From: SIG710 sp045596925
GTDB taxonomy: Bacteria > Bacillota > Clostridia > Oscillospirales > CAG-272
NCBI GenBank assembly: GCA_045596925.1
Contig: JAZODH010000048.1
Location: 1 to 14,785, forward strand
DNA: 14,785 bases
Direction of reading: 5' to 3'
Below the pieces are notes generated by a model. It did no database searches. It was not told where the DNA came from and saw nothing but the letters and a program-made list of their open reading frames with translations. How positions within the stretch are numbered: position 1 is the first letter of the stretch; each line of letters opens with the position of its first letter. The translations under genes and the position numbers were made by a program. This document shows positions 5,814 through 12,889 of the stretch, in pieces.

Positions 5814-7091
5814 TTAGATTTGGTCAAGCGCTTGCTTTATGTCGTCTATAATGTCCTCGACGTTTTCGATACCAACGCTGAGGCGGATGAGACCTGCGCT
5901 GATGCCGGCTTCAATGAGCTGTTTGTCTGTCAGCTGACGGTGAGTTGTTGAGGCGGGGTGAAGGACGCAGGTGCGGGCATCGGCAACGTGAACTACTATT
6001 GCCGCCAGCTTCATGCTGTCCATAAACTTCATTGCCGCATTGCGGCCGCCCTTGATCTCAAAGGAGATAACGCCGCTGCAGCCCAAGGGAAGGTACTTCT
6101 TTGCAAGCGCGTGCTGTGAGTCGGACTCAAGTCCGGGGTAGCTTACGGACGCGATTCTGTCGTCGCTTTCAAGGAACTGCGCGACCTTCAGCGCATTTGA
6201 GCTGTGGCGCTCCATGCGCAGAGCCAGAGTGGTCAGACCGTGGTCAAGCAGGAACACGGAGAGAGGCGAGGGGGTGGAACCGAAGTCACGCATAAGCTGA
6301 ACGCGGGCCTTTGTGATGAACGCGGCTTTGCCGAAATTCTCGGTGTAGACCACGCCGTGGTAGGATTCATCGGGAGTGGTCAGCTCGGGGAAGTTGCCCT
6401 TTGTCCAGTCGAAGTTTCCGCTGTCAACGATGCAGCCGCCCACGACCGTCGCGTGACCGTCCATGTACTTTGTGGTGGAGTGAGTCACGATGTCAACGCC
6501 GTACTCAAAGGGACGGCAGAGAACGGGGGTGGCAAAGGTGTTGTCCACCACCATGGGGATATTGTGGCGGTGAGCCAGAGCGCTGTATCTCTCCATGTCA
6601 AGGACTGTCAGCGCGGGGTTTGCAATAGTCTCGCCGAAGATCATGCGGGTGTTTTCGTCCATGAGCTTTTCAATTTCCTCGTCCGTCATATCGGGTGTGA
6701 CGAAGCGGACGTCGATACCCATGCGCTTCATAGTAACGGCAAAAAGGTTGATAGTGCCGCCGTAGATAGAGGAAAGGCTGATGATGTTCTGACCCGCACT
6801 TGTGATGTTCAGGACCGCCATAAGGCTTGCCGCCTGACCCGAAGAGGTGAGCATTGCGCCAACGCCGCCCTCAAGTGCGTTTATCTTTTCTTCAACCGCG
6901 TCAAAGGTGGGATTGGAGATCCTTGTGTACATGTGACCGGGAGCCTCAAGGTCAAAGAGCTTGCCCAGATGCTCGGAGGAGTCGTACTTGTAAGTAGTGC
7001 TCTGGTAGATGGGGAGCACGCGGGGCTGACCGTTTTCGGGCTTGTAGCCCGCCTGCAGACAAAGTGTGTCGATCTTGTAGTTGTTTGACAT
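5814..7091 (-). CDS. metY: O-acetylhomoserine sulfhydrylase
   Basis: This PLP-dependent enzyme of the Cys/Met metabolism family makes homocysteine from O-acetylhomoserine and sulfide. Its 425 residues are typical of MetY and longer than cystathionine synthases. The PLP-binding lysine is Lys208 in HSTTKYMDGH. Phosphate-binding Tyr55 and Arg57 lie in MYTRISNPT, and the cofactor Asp183 in VVDNTFATP. The C-terminal part has the substrate-carboxylate Arg in IRLSVGIE. GGGAGG precedes the ATG by about 8 nt. It is the first enzyme gene of the metY-metA operon, so the pair converts homoserine to homocysteine by direct sulfhydrylation. The mRNA has a long leader with a Met-rich peptide. The open frame on the opposite strand (6204-7088) is a shadow. 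Confidence 0.95.
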   Translation of the reverse strand: MSNNYKIDTLCLQAGYKPENGQPRVLPIYQSTTYKYDSSEHLGKLFDLEAPGHMYTRISNPTFDAVEEKINALEGGVGAMLTSSGQAASLMAVLNITSAGQNIISLSSIYGGTINLFAVTMKRMGIDVRFVTPDMTDEEIEKLMDENTRMIFGETIANPALTVLDMERYSALAHRHNIPMVVDNTFATPVLCRPFEYGVDIVTHSTTKYMDGHATVVGGCIVDSGNFDWTKGNFPELTTPDESYHGVVYTENFGKAAFITKARVQLMRDFGSTPSPLSVFLLDHGLTTLALRMERHSSNALKVAQFLESDDRIASVSYPGLESDSQHALAKKYLPLGCSGVISFEIKGGRNAAMKFMDSMKLAAIVVHVADARTCVLHPASTTHRQLTDKQLIEAGISAGLIRLSVGIENVEDIIDDIKQALDQI

Positions 7092-7129
7092 AAAAATAAC
7101 CTCCCACGTTGCGCGGAAGGCTCAAGGCT

Positions 7130-7169
7130 AAAACAAAAACGCAGTTTCAGCACTCTGAGCCTCAACTGC
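7130..7169 (-). terminator. Attenuator terminator in the metY leader
   Basis: On the minus strand GCAGTT (7169-7164) pairs with AACTGC (7146-7141), and inside it TCAG pairs with CTGA around a 4-nt loop, leaving a 5-nt bulge on one side. GTTTTTGTTTT (7140-7130) follows. It lies about 40 nt before the metY start, so it would stop transcription before the operon. Confidence 0.55.
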
Positions 7170-7216
7170 AACATTTCATAAAATTTCTTGAATGAATGTA
7201 TCTAAAATGAGGCTTA
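7156..7216 (-). promoter_or_regulatory. Antiterminator pairing in the metY leader
   Basis: AGCCTCA (7214-7208), which begins at the last base of the leader peptide's TAA, can pair perfectly with TGAGGCT (7164-7158). That segment is the bulge and part of the stem of the terminator, so the two structures exclude each other. An inner helix, ACATTCAT (7199-7192) with ATGAAATGT (7179-7171), could stack below it. A further alternative pairs TGAGGCTCA (7164-7156) with TTGAGCCTT (7125-7117). Confidence 0.5.
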
Positions 7217-7267
7217 ATGGGAACGGCACATCATCATATCATACATCACGTACATGCAAAAATTCAT
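7214..7267 (-). CDS. Methionine-rich leader peptide of the metY-metA operon
   Basis: This is an 18-codon frame too short for routine calling. It reads MNFCMYVMYDMMMCRSH then TAA, with six Met and two Cys in 17 residues, including Met-Met-Met at codons 11-13. AGGAAGG (7276-7282) precedes the ATG by 8 nt, and the predicted transcription start is only about 29 nt upstream. The stop codon touches the first strand of the antiterminator. A ribosome waiting at codons 11-13 would leave that strand free, and one at the stop codon would cover it. This fits a transcription attenuator sensing charged Met-tRNA, possibly Cys-tRNA too. The peptide itself probably has no function. ATG repeats could arise by chance in such a tract, but the ribosome site, frame and location argue against that. 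Confidence 0.7.
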   Translation of the reverse strand: MNFCMYVMYDMMMCRSH

Positions 7268-7302
7268 TTGTAGTGCCTTCCTTTCCTCAAATATATGACA
7301 AT

Positions 7303-7331
7303 ATAGTACCACGGATAAGCGCTTTTGTCAA
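7303..7331 (-). promoter_or_regulatory. Promoter of the metY-metA operon
   Basis: On the minus strand TTGACA (7326-7331) and TACTAT (7303-7308) have a 17-bp spacer and an extended TG (7310-7311). The start is near 7296, giving a 205-nt leader before metY. Confidence 0.78.
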
Positions 7332-7353
7332 GCACTTATCCGTGTTTTTTTTT
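7310..7353. promoter_or_regulatory. Inverted repeat over the metY promoter: operator or plus-strand terminator
   Basis: Arms 7310-7324 and 7330-7344 pair at 14 of 15 positions around TTGTC. The repeat covers the -35 box and the whole spacer of the metY promoter, as an operator would. On the plus strand it is followed by T9, so it also has the form of an intrinsic terminator, although no plus-strand gene precedes it. Confidence 0.5.
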
Positions 7354-7422
7354 GCAAAAAGGGCGACGATGGTTTTTATCGTAGAGATGAACACAACCGA
7401 ACAGGTGCCTGTCGTCTGCCGT

Positions 7423-7672
7423 GCGGGAGGATAATTTCCTTCCCTACGGGTCTGTATAAATGAGCGCCCTGTTGGTAGGGGTCGACGTCCTCGGCGACCC
7501 ACGCACCCGAAGAAAAGATTCTTTTGCCTAAAATAAAATAACGGGACGCCGAGGACGTCGTCCCCTACGGATTTACGAAAATCGTTCGTTTTCTTTGTAG
7601 GGCGGGGGCTTGCTCCCGCCGTTTTAAACAATTACAAACCAACGTAACGGCGGGAGCAAGCCCCCGCCCTAC
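7423..7672. repeat. Cluster of palindromic intergenic repeats ending in CCCTACGG
   Basis: Three units lie between the metY promoter and the LTA-synthase gene. Unit 1 (7423-7447) is a small GGGAGGA/TCCTTCCC hairpin ending in CCCTAC. Unit 2 has arms at 7475-7500 and 7543-7568 that match at 24 of 26 positions. Unit 3 has arms at 7597-7623 and 7646-7672 that are perfect over 27 bp with a 22-nt loop. All right-hand arms end in CCCTACGG, and the left arms of units 2 and 3 begin GTAGGG. They look like dispersed REP/MITE-like elements. I see no gene between 7345 and 7695. Confidence 0.75.
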
Positions 7673-7695
7673 GGATAAACCTGTATGAGTATATT

Positions 7696-9603
7696 TTATT
7701 TGAAACAATCGTTAAAATAATTTTTGCCGAATACAATGTCATAGGTGATGTATCGGTGGGCATCTACGTATTCCTGCTGTTCCGCTGTAACGGTAAGCCC
7801 CAGACGGGAATTGAAGTAGGGAAGAACGCTCTTGTACTCTGACAGAAAGTTCATGATTCCTGTGATCTCGGTGCCCATAAGGGAGCAGGCGGCGTTCATG
7901 AGCTGATAGGAGGGAATGTGATTTTCCGTCCCCTTCTCGATAACATCACTCTCACCAAGCTCAAAGTTGGAGTAGATTATAAAGGGGGTTGTCTGCAGGA
8001 GCAATCTTTCTTGTGCGGTAAATTCGGCGGGATTGGCCACAACTCCCGACTGCACATAGGCAGCGTAATTTGCACCGAGAGAGGGGGCATGGTCGCCAAA
8101 ATAGACGATCACCGTCTCGCGCTCACGGCTGTCAGCCCAAGCCACCAGCTTTGCCAAGGCCTTGTCCGCGTCGGCTATGCATTGCGCGTACTGACGGACT
8201 ATGTTCAGCGTTTCGCCGTCAAGTCGGTTAGACGAGACGTCAAGGTCAAATTCCTCCTCGGTGAATTTTGTCGGATATGGCTGGTGGCCCTCCATGCTGA
8301 TGCCGAAAAGGAAGGTGGGGGTGTCCGAGTTGTCCATAAAATGGGTAATGTAGTCGATGAAGGTGTCGTCCGAGATGTTTTTTCCGCGGACGTTGCACTC
8401 AACTTCTTCTATTTTATAAAGATCCTCTTCAAAGTAGGTCTCGTCGAAGCCCAGATATGGGTATTTTGACTCCCTCTGATAGAAATTCGAGAGGTAAGGG
8501 TGTACGGCGAGAGTGCGGTATCCCATGTCGTGGAACAGAGAGGGGTAGCTTTGCAGCTTTTCGTTTACGTACTGATAAGGAACACAGCCTGCGGGCATAT
8601 AATCGGTGGTAAGTCCCGTGAGAACTTCAAATTCCGGGCGCACTGTTCCGCCGCCAAAGCCCGTGGTGTAAAATGTTCCGCTGTATACGTCACTTCGGCT
8701 CGCAATTTCACGGAAATTCGCCAAAGGATCGTAGGAAAAATCAAGACCAAGCTTGGTCACGTCCCAAAAGCTCTCGCTGAGGATCAGTATCACGTCGGGA
8801 GAGTTGAAAGCGTCACTTTTCGGCACGGTTTCAAGGCCCTGCGCGATAGTCTCCATTTTTTCCTTGGAATAACCCTCCGGCTCGTCGGTAAAGGTGCTCA
8901 GAATATTCATGGTGAAAGCGCCGATAAATCCGTTTTCAACGTAGCTGTTGGAAGGCAGAAAGCCGTCCACGAAAGACATTCCGTTCTTCTCCACCAAACG
9001 GTTTATCTTTGCCTCTGAGTTGAGAGAGAAGAAGCAGATAAGCAGGGTCAGAGCAAGAACGGGAAGTCTTACAAAATATTTTACCCTGACGGAAGGCGCG
9101 GTAAAAGCTATAAAGAGACATCCGCCGAGCACCGCAAACACCGTGACGATAAAGATGAACGGGATCTTCGCGTTTGAGTATTCAAGCAGCAGATCTACGT
9201 TGCCCGTCTGCTGAAAATCCCAGGGGTAGAGATAATCGCCCGTGGTGCTGTATTTCATGTAGCTGGCGATAGGCAGAGCCGCCGTCGCCACCCATAAAAT
9301 AAAGGCGGGGACAGTGAATTTACGGAAGATCAGAACCAGCAGGAAATATATGAGGTAGAGCAGACCTATCGAAAACAGGGCAACCTTTGTCTGAGTTCTG
9401 ATGAATTCCAAGAACCAAGCGCGGCTTCCCGTACCCAAAAGCTCTGCTTGCGCAAAGCACACAAGGGGAAGAACCAGAGCAGCTATGTAGCCCAGCACAT
9501 CCATGACGGTGCGGGCGGTCTTGTTTTTTATTATCTTGTCGCTGATCGACGGGTTTTCTTTTGCCGCGATCATTGATATCACATTTTTCAGCTTTTCAAT
9601 CAT
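7696..9603 (-). CDS. LTA synthase family sulfatase-fold membrane protein
   Basis: A 635-residue protein with about five N-terminal membrane segments (roughly 33-55, 74-93, 97-115, 146-168 and 178-194) and an extracellular alkaline-phosphatase/sulfatase domain from about residue 268. LtaS-like active-site elements are present: Glu277 in ILSESFWD, the nucleophile Thr320 in GFGGGTVRPEFEVLTG, His440 in MEGHQPY, and Asp504-His505 in YFGDHAP. LtaS enzymes transfer glycerol phosphate from phosphatidylglycerol to a growing lipoteichoic-acid chain at the cell surface. Relatives also decorate other glycans with glycerol phosphate, so the precise substrate is open. AAGGAG lies 7 nt before the ATG. It stands alone, divergent from the lipoprotein gene. 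No U-tract terminator is evident after it, only the palindromic repeats. Confidence 0.88.
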   Translation of the reverse strand: MIEKLKNVISMIAAKENPSISDKIIKNKTARTVMDVLGYIAALVLPLVCFAQAELLGTGSRAWFLEFIRTQTKVALFSIGLLYLIYFLLVLIFRKFTVPAFILWVATAALPIASYMKYSTTGDYLYPWDFQQTGNVDLLLEYSNAKIPFIFIVTVFAVLGGCLFIAFTAPSVRVKYFVRLPVLALTLLICFFSLNSEAKINRLVEKNGMSFVDGFLPSNSYVENGFIGAFTMNILSTFTDEPEGYSKEKMETIAQGLETVPKSDAFNSPDVILILSESFWDVTKLGLDFSYDPLANFREIASRSDVYSGTFYTTGFGGGTVRPEFEVLTGLTTDYMPAGCVPYQYVNEKLQSYPSLFHDMGYRTLAVHPYLSNFYQRESKYPYLGFDETYFEEDLYKIEEVECNVRGKNISDDTFIDYITHFMDNSDTPTFLFGISMEGHQPYPTKFTEEEFDLDVSSNRLDGETLNIVRQYAQCIADADKALAKLVAWADSRERETVIVYFGDHAPSLGANYAAYVQSGVVANPAEFTAQERLLLQTTPFIIYSNFELGESDVIEKGTENHIPSYQLMNAACSLMGTEITGIMNFLSEYKSVLPYFNSRLGLTVTAEQQEYVDAHRYITYDIVFGKNYFNDCFK

Positions 9604-9647
9604 TTTTTACTCCTTATAAGAGCATATTCGATTTTATTTTACTACGG

Positions 9648-9667
9648 TGCTGTTACATTGTGTGAAG
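9648..9667 (-). promoter_or_regulatory. Possible ltaS-like gene promoter element / shared upstream block
   Basis: On the minus strand CTTCACACAATGTAACAGCA closely resembles CTTGACAAATGTAACACTA at the divergent promoter (9730-9748), with one base inserted. TTCACA could be the -35, and TAAAAT would follow at a long 19-bp spacing, so the promoter call is weak. The shared AATGTAACA may be a regulator site. Confidence 0.3.
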
Positions 9668-9730
9668 TTTTTGTTTACTTTTTTGTAAATTTTTAAGGAT
9701 TTCTGCCGAAAAACCAAAGTGCGATTTTAC

Positions 9731-9759
9731 TTGACAAATGTAACACTATTTGATATAAT
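9731..9759 (+). promoter_or_regulatory. Promoter of the lipoprotein gene and probably the glm operon
   Basis: TTGACA (9731-9736) and TATAAT (9754-9759) have a 17-bp spacer and an extended TG (9751-9752). The start is near 9766. It is the last clear promoter before glmM and glmS. Confidence 0.82.
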
Positions 9760-9774
9760 ATACTGAGTATATAA

Positions 9775-9838
9775 TGCGGAGGTATGTCCTCATACGACCG
9801 CACAATATGAAAAGTTTCTTTGTGCCGCCTTGGGCGGC
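9775..9838 (+). promoter_or_regulatory. Two hairpins in the lipoprotein mRNA leader
   Basis: The first is TGCGG-AG-GTATG-TCCT-CATAC-GA-CCGCA (9775-9802), two 5-bp helices around a symmetric AG/GA internal loop that could form sheared G-A pairs. The second is GCCGCC-TTG-GGCGGC (9824-9838), ending 5 nt before the ribosome site GGAG. They may stabilise the mRNA or tune translation. Confidence 0.45.
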
Positions 9839-9853
9839 GGAATGGAGTTTAAA

Positions 9854-10579
9854 ATGAAAAAGGATTTTGCATTAAAGCTTACTTCACTGGGGCTGGCTCT
9901 TCTTTGCGGAGCGACCTTTGCGCTCGGCGCTTGCGGAAACAAAAAGGACGACCACAAGCCTGAGACCACAGAGGATCCCAACACAGAGATCATAACGGCT
10001 GATCCCGGAAGTATCACCGAGGACACTTTCCCTATTGAAACGCTTCCTCCCGAAGACGACAGTGTGCGCGAGCCTGTTGACAACCCCCGTGCTGCTATGA
10101 TGGTCAAGTACTATTACGATCTTGCGATGCAGGTCTACAACTGGATCTACGTTGAGTGCATGCCCATAATGGTCGAAAACGGAGTTGAAGAGGACGGCGC
10201 TACATATTATCCCATCGTTGCGGCTTTTGAGACCGCGCTTTTGAACGATGCGACCATCGAGACCTACAAGGATTTTACCGACTACATTTCCGCTATCTTT
10301 GACAAGCCTATTGCAGACGTGCTGATCGCCGACGCGCGTGAGAACTACCGCGACATCAACGGCACGCTTTACTGCAAGCCCATCGAGACGATTGCTGTTA
10401 CTGATCCGAGCGTTACGAGTGAGGCTTTTCTGAGCAAATTCGCCTCCGACAGCTTCCGCTATACTGTAAAGGAGACCAAGACCGTTGACGGTAACACCAC
10501 CGTCACCTTTAGCGACTACGTCTACGAGAACACCTCCCACGGCTGGCTCTGGACGTCCTTCCCCCTTATTATGAATTAA
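9854..10579 (+). CDS. Secreted lipoprotein, possibly IseA-like
   Basis: The 241-residue product begins MKKDFALKL, then a hydrophobic segment and the lipobox LGAC with Cys at about residue 27. It should therefore be lipid-anchored on the outer face of the membrane. An acidic, Thr/Pro/Glu-rich linker (about 33-77) separates the anchor from the folded part. That part, with VKYYYDLAMQVYNWIYVE, YPIVAAFET, ENYRDINGTLYC and a C-terminal GWLWTSFPL, recalls the IseA (YoeB) family of DL-endopeptidase inhibitors. I rate that match as tentative. The ATG is chosen because GGAG lies 6 nt upstream and it gives a proper signal peptide; in-frame TTG 9830 and ATG 9842 are less likely. It is followed after 47 bp by the acetyltransferase gene, with no strong terminator between them. 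Confidence 0.75.
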   Translation: MKKDFALKLTSLGLALLCGATFALGACGNKKDDHKPETTEDPNTEIITADPGSITEDTFPIETLPPEDDSVREPVDNPRAAMMVKYYYDLAMQVYNWIYVECMPIMVENGVEEDGATYYPIVAAFETALLNDATIETYKDFTDYISAIFDKPIADVLIADARENYRDINGTLYCKPIETIAVTDPSVTSEAFLSKFASDSFRYTVKETKTVDGNTTVTFSDYVYENTSHGWLWTSFPLIMN

Positions 10580-10626
10580 AGGCGCATCTGCGTTTTTGAT
10601 ATGAATCTATATAAGGAGGTGAAGGA

Positions 10627-11295
10627 TTGGATTATGCTATAAAAAACACCGAACTGTTTGAGGCTGGACATTCTCTTGCCGAAAAGCGGATATTCGAGTG
10701 CGAATACCCTTGGCAGGTGCTTCCGAAGATCAAGGAAATAATTCTTGAGATCGGAAAAGAACTTCCTGCTGACAGGTATGACAGCCCGTCTGAGGGAATA
10801 TGGATAGCAAAGAGTGCAAAGGTGAGTCCGAGTGCGAGCATTTCCGCGCCCTGCATTATCGGCGAGGATACCGAGGTGAGGCAGTGTGCCTTTATCCGCG
10901 GATCGGCGCTGGTAGGCGACGGCTGTGTTATCGGAAATTCTACGGAGCTTAAGAACTGTATCATTTCCGACGGCTGTCAGGTTCCCCATTTCAATTATGT
11001 GGGCGATTCGATATTGGGCTACAAATCCCACATGGGCGCAGGCTCGGTCACGTCAAACGTGAAGAGCGACAAGACCCTTGTTTGCGTCCGCGCAGGTGAT
11101 GAGAAGATCGAAACGGGACTGAAAAAATTCGGAGCTATGCTGGGCGACTTCGTTGAGGTCGGCTGCAACAGCGTGCTGAACCCGGGAACCGTTATCGGAC
11201 CTCATTCAAACGTCTATCCCCTGTCATCGGTTCGGGGTGCTGTGCCGGCAGACAGCATATTTAAAAGTGCCAGAAATATCGTAAAGAAAAATTAA
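10627..11295 (+). CDS. Left-handed beta-helix acyltransferase resembling the C-terminal domain of GlmU
   Basis: A 222-residue protein with a short helical N-terminus (1-50) and hexapeptide repeats from about residue 58 to 205. VIGNSTELKNCIISDGCQVP-HFNYVGD followed by MGAGSVTSN aligns with the GlmU segment that holds the catalytic His, here His121. By that likeness it would acetylate glucosamine-1-phosphate with acetyl-CoA. The GlmU uridylyltransferase half is absent, so UDP-GlcNAc formation needs a second enzyme elsewhere. The next genes are glmM and glmS, the two steps before it, which supports the role. The start is TTG: AAGGAGG (10613-10619) is 7 nt upstream and no ATG fits. The gap to glmM is 19 bp, so they are cotranscribed. 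It could instead act on another sugar nucleotide. Confidence 0.78.
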   Translation: MDYAIKNTELFEAGHSLAEKRIFECEYPWQVLPKIKEIILEIGKELPADRYDSPSEGIWIAKSAKVSPSASISAPCIIGEDTEVRQCAFIRGSALVGDGCVIGNSTELKNCIISDGCQVPHFNYVGDSILGYKSHMGAGSVTSNVKSDKTLVCVRAGDEKIETGLKKFGAMLGDFVEVGCNSVLNPGTVIGPHSNVYPLSSVRGAVPADSIFKSARNIVKKN

Positions 11296-11314
11296 AAAAG
11301 AAAGGAAAAGATCT

Positions 11315-12664
11315 ATGGGCAGATTATTCGGAACAGACGGTGTTCGCGGTATCGCAAATACCGAGCTGACCGTTGAACGCTCAATGGAAATAGGACGCGC
11401 GGCGGCTGAGGTCATCTCGGACGGATGCAGACGCAGACCTCTTTTCATCGTGGGCTCGGATACGAGAATGTCCTCAAATATGATCGGATGCGCGGTTATG
11501 GCCGGCATTTGCTCAAGAGGCGCGGACGTTATCGACCTGGGAGTGGTTCCTACTCCTGCCGTGGCTTACCTTGTGGGTAAGTACAAGGCGGACGCGGGTG
11601 TTATGATCTCCGCTTCCCACAACCCTGCAGAGTTCAACGGAATCAAGATCTTTGGCGGCGAGGGCTACAAGCTTCCCGACGCGCTGGAGGACAAGATCGA
11701 GGCTATCGTTCTCGACGGTGAGAGCGACGGCAAAAAGCCTATCGGCGGTGAGGTCGGAAGAGTGACCCGGGCAGAAAAGGCGACCAGAGATTACATTGAC
11801 CACGTAAAGAGCAGCGTTCTTTATTCCCTTGACGGTATGAGAGTTGCTGTGGACTGCGCAAACGGAAGCGCAAGCACGACTGCGGCAAAGCTTTTTGAGG
11901 AGCTGGGAGCAGAGGCTACCATTCTCCACGCAGAGCCAAACGGTACCAACATCAACGACGATTGCGGCTCGACTCATATCGACAGACTTGCAAAATTCGT
12001 TGTGGAGGGTGGCTACGATTGCGGAGTTGCATTCGACGGCGATGCCGACAGGTGTCTGGCAGTTGACGAAAACGGAAAGCTTGTTGACGGCGACCAAATG
12101 ATGGCTATTTGCGCGCTTGACCTGCTTGAACGCGGACGTCTTAACGGAAACGCGGTGGTCGGAACTATCATGACTAACTTCGGATTTGGCAAGTTCTGCG
12201 ACGACAACGGCATAAAGTTTGTCGCTACGAAGGTTGGCGACAGATACGTGCTTGAGGAAATGCTCCTTGAGGACTACTCCTTTGGCGGTGAGCAGTCGGG
12301 ACACATTATTTTCCGCGATTTTGCTACAACGGGTGACGGTCAGCTGACGGCATGCCAGTTGCTTTCTCTCATTCGCCGTAAGGGTAAGAAGCTCTCCGAG
12401 CTTGCATCGGTCATGACCTGCTATCCTCAGACTATGGTAAATCTGAAGGTCTCCGCCGAGGGCAAGCTGAAGTTCTACACCGATCCCGACATCAAGGACG
12501 CTATGAACGAAGCAAAGGCAGAGCTGGGGGCTACGGGCAGACTTGTTGTTCGTCCTTCGGGAACAGAGCCTCTGATCCGCGTTATGGCAGAGGGCGAGAA
12601 CATGGAGCAGATCGAAAGAATCACAAATCGCGTTGCAGACGTGATAAAAGAAAAACTCTCTTGA
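11315..12664 (+). CDS. glmM: Phosphoglucosamine mutase
   Basis: It converts glucosamine-6-phosphate to glucosamine-1-phosphate in the cytoplasm, for peptidoglycan precursors. The 449-residue length and the start MGRLFGTDGVRG are typical. The phosphorylated Ser101 lies in MISASHNPAEFNG. The metal loop is FDGDADRC with Asp241, Asp243 and Asp245. GGEQSGH marks the sugar-binding loop, and VRPSGTEPLIRVM the C-terminal phosphate-binding loop. AAAGGA lies 8 nt before the ATG. It is between the GlmU-like gene and the glmS ribozyme, which begins only 16 nt after its stop codon. Transcripts reading into glmS would be cut just downstream of glmM, separating the fates of the two messages. Confidence 0.96.
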   Translation: MGRLFGTDGVRGIANTELTVERSMEIGRAAAEVISDGCRRRPLFIVGSDTRMSSNMIGCAVMAGICSRGADVIDLGVVPTPAVAYLVGKYKADAGVMISASHNPAEFNGIKIFGGEGYKLPDALEDKIEAIVLDGESDGKKPIGGEVGRVTRAEKATRDYIDHVKSSVLYSLDGMRVAVDCANGSASTTAAKLFEELGAEATILHAEPNGTNINDDCGSTHIDRLAKFVVEGGYDCGVAFDGDADRCLAVDENGKLVDGDQMMAICALDLLERGRLNGNAVVGTIMTNFGFGKFCDDNGIKFVATKVGDRYVLEEMLLEDYSFGGEQSGHIIFRDFATTGDGQLTACQLLSLIRRKGKKLSELASVMTCYPQTMVNLKVSAEGKLKFYTDPDIKDAMNEAKAELGATGRLVVRPSGTEPLIRVMAEGENMEQIERITNRVADVIKEKLS

Positions 12665-12680
12665 GATATGACGTTTTAAA

Positions 12681-12836
12681 GCGCCGGAACTTGAAAATAA
12701 AGTTGACGAGGAGAGAAGTTATCGAAATTATCGGCGGATGCTTCTCCGGCAGATTTTCTCTGTCGTAATTCTGCGGACAAATCTGCGGGGTGACCTGCAG
12801 GACAAAAACGCAGAAAACATATCAAATGTAAGGGAC
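12681..12836 (+). ncRNA. glmS self-cleaving ribozyme (riboswitch)
   Basis: The sequence matches the glmS ribozyme core: GCGCCGGAACTT, GTTGACGAGGAG, TTATCGAAATTATCGGCGGA, then TGCTTCTCCGGC. The downstream P3/P4 part has GGGGTGACCTGCAGGACAAA, ACGCAGAAAACAT and ATGTAAGGGA. GCGCC can pair with GGCG of the conserved CGGCGGA element, and GAGAAG with CTTCTC. Cleavage is expected between A12680 and G12681. In the known class glucosamine-6-phosphate acts as the cofactor for cleavage, and the cut mRNA with a 5'-hydroxyl is degraded, lowering GlmS. Here it lies between two cotranscribed genes, glmM and glmS. Confidence 0.95.
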
Positions 12837-12872
12837 CGGCAACTTTGCCGAATTCGTTCGGCGAAGTTGCCG
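12837..12872 (+). promoter_or_regulatory. 16-bp hairpin between the ribozyme and glmS
   Basis: A stem (12837-12852 with 12857-12872, one G-U pair) is capped by TTCG and directly abuts the ribozyme's 3' end. No T-tract follows, so it is unlikely to be a terminator. It ends 17 nt before the glmS ATG, next to the weak ribosome site AGGT (12877-12880), so it might affect ribosome access or RNase entry. Confidence 0.6.
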
Positions 12873-12889
12873 ACATAGGTAAATTATAT

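Noticed and set aside
6204..7088. 294-codon open frame on the plus strand
   Set aside because: It is wholly antisense to metY, has no ribosome site and no recognisable domain, and arises from the codon bias of metY.
7092..7296. SAM riboswitch or methionine T-box in the metY leader
   Set aside because: I looked for the SAM-I core and the T-box AGGGTGGAACCGCG element and found neither. The Met-rich frame and the competing stems explain the leader better.
7423..7672. CRISPR array or insertion sequence
   Set aside because: The units are inverted palindromes with different cores, with no regular direct repeats and spacers, and there is no transposase frame.
9884..10540. 218-codon open frame on the minus strand
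   Set aside because: It is antisense to the lipoprotein gene, which has a promoter, a ribosome site and a signal peptide.
10580..10626. Separate promoter or terminator between the lipoprotein and acetyltransferase genes
   Set aside because: There is only a 4-bp CGCA/TGCG match with a 2-nt loop and no paired -35/-10 boxes.
11513..12304. 263-codon open frame on the minus strand
   Set aside because: It is antisense to glmM, a clear family member in the other strand, with no supporting signals.
12845..12889. Upstream TTG start for glmS
   Set aside because: Catalysis needs Cys at position 2, and the extra codons lie in the hairpin.
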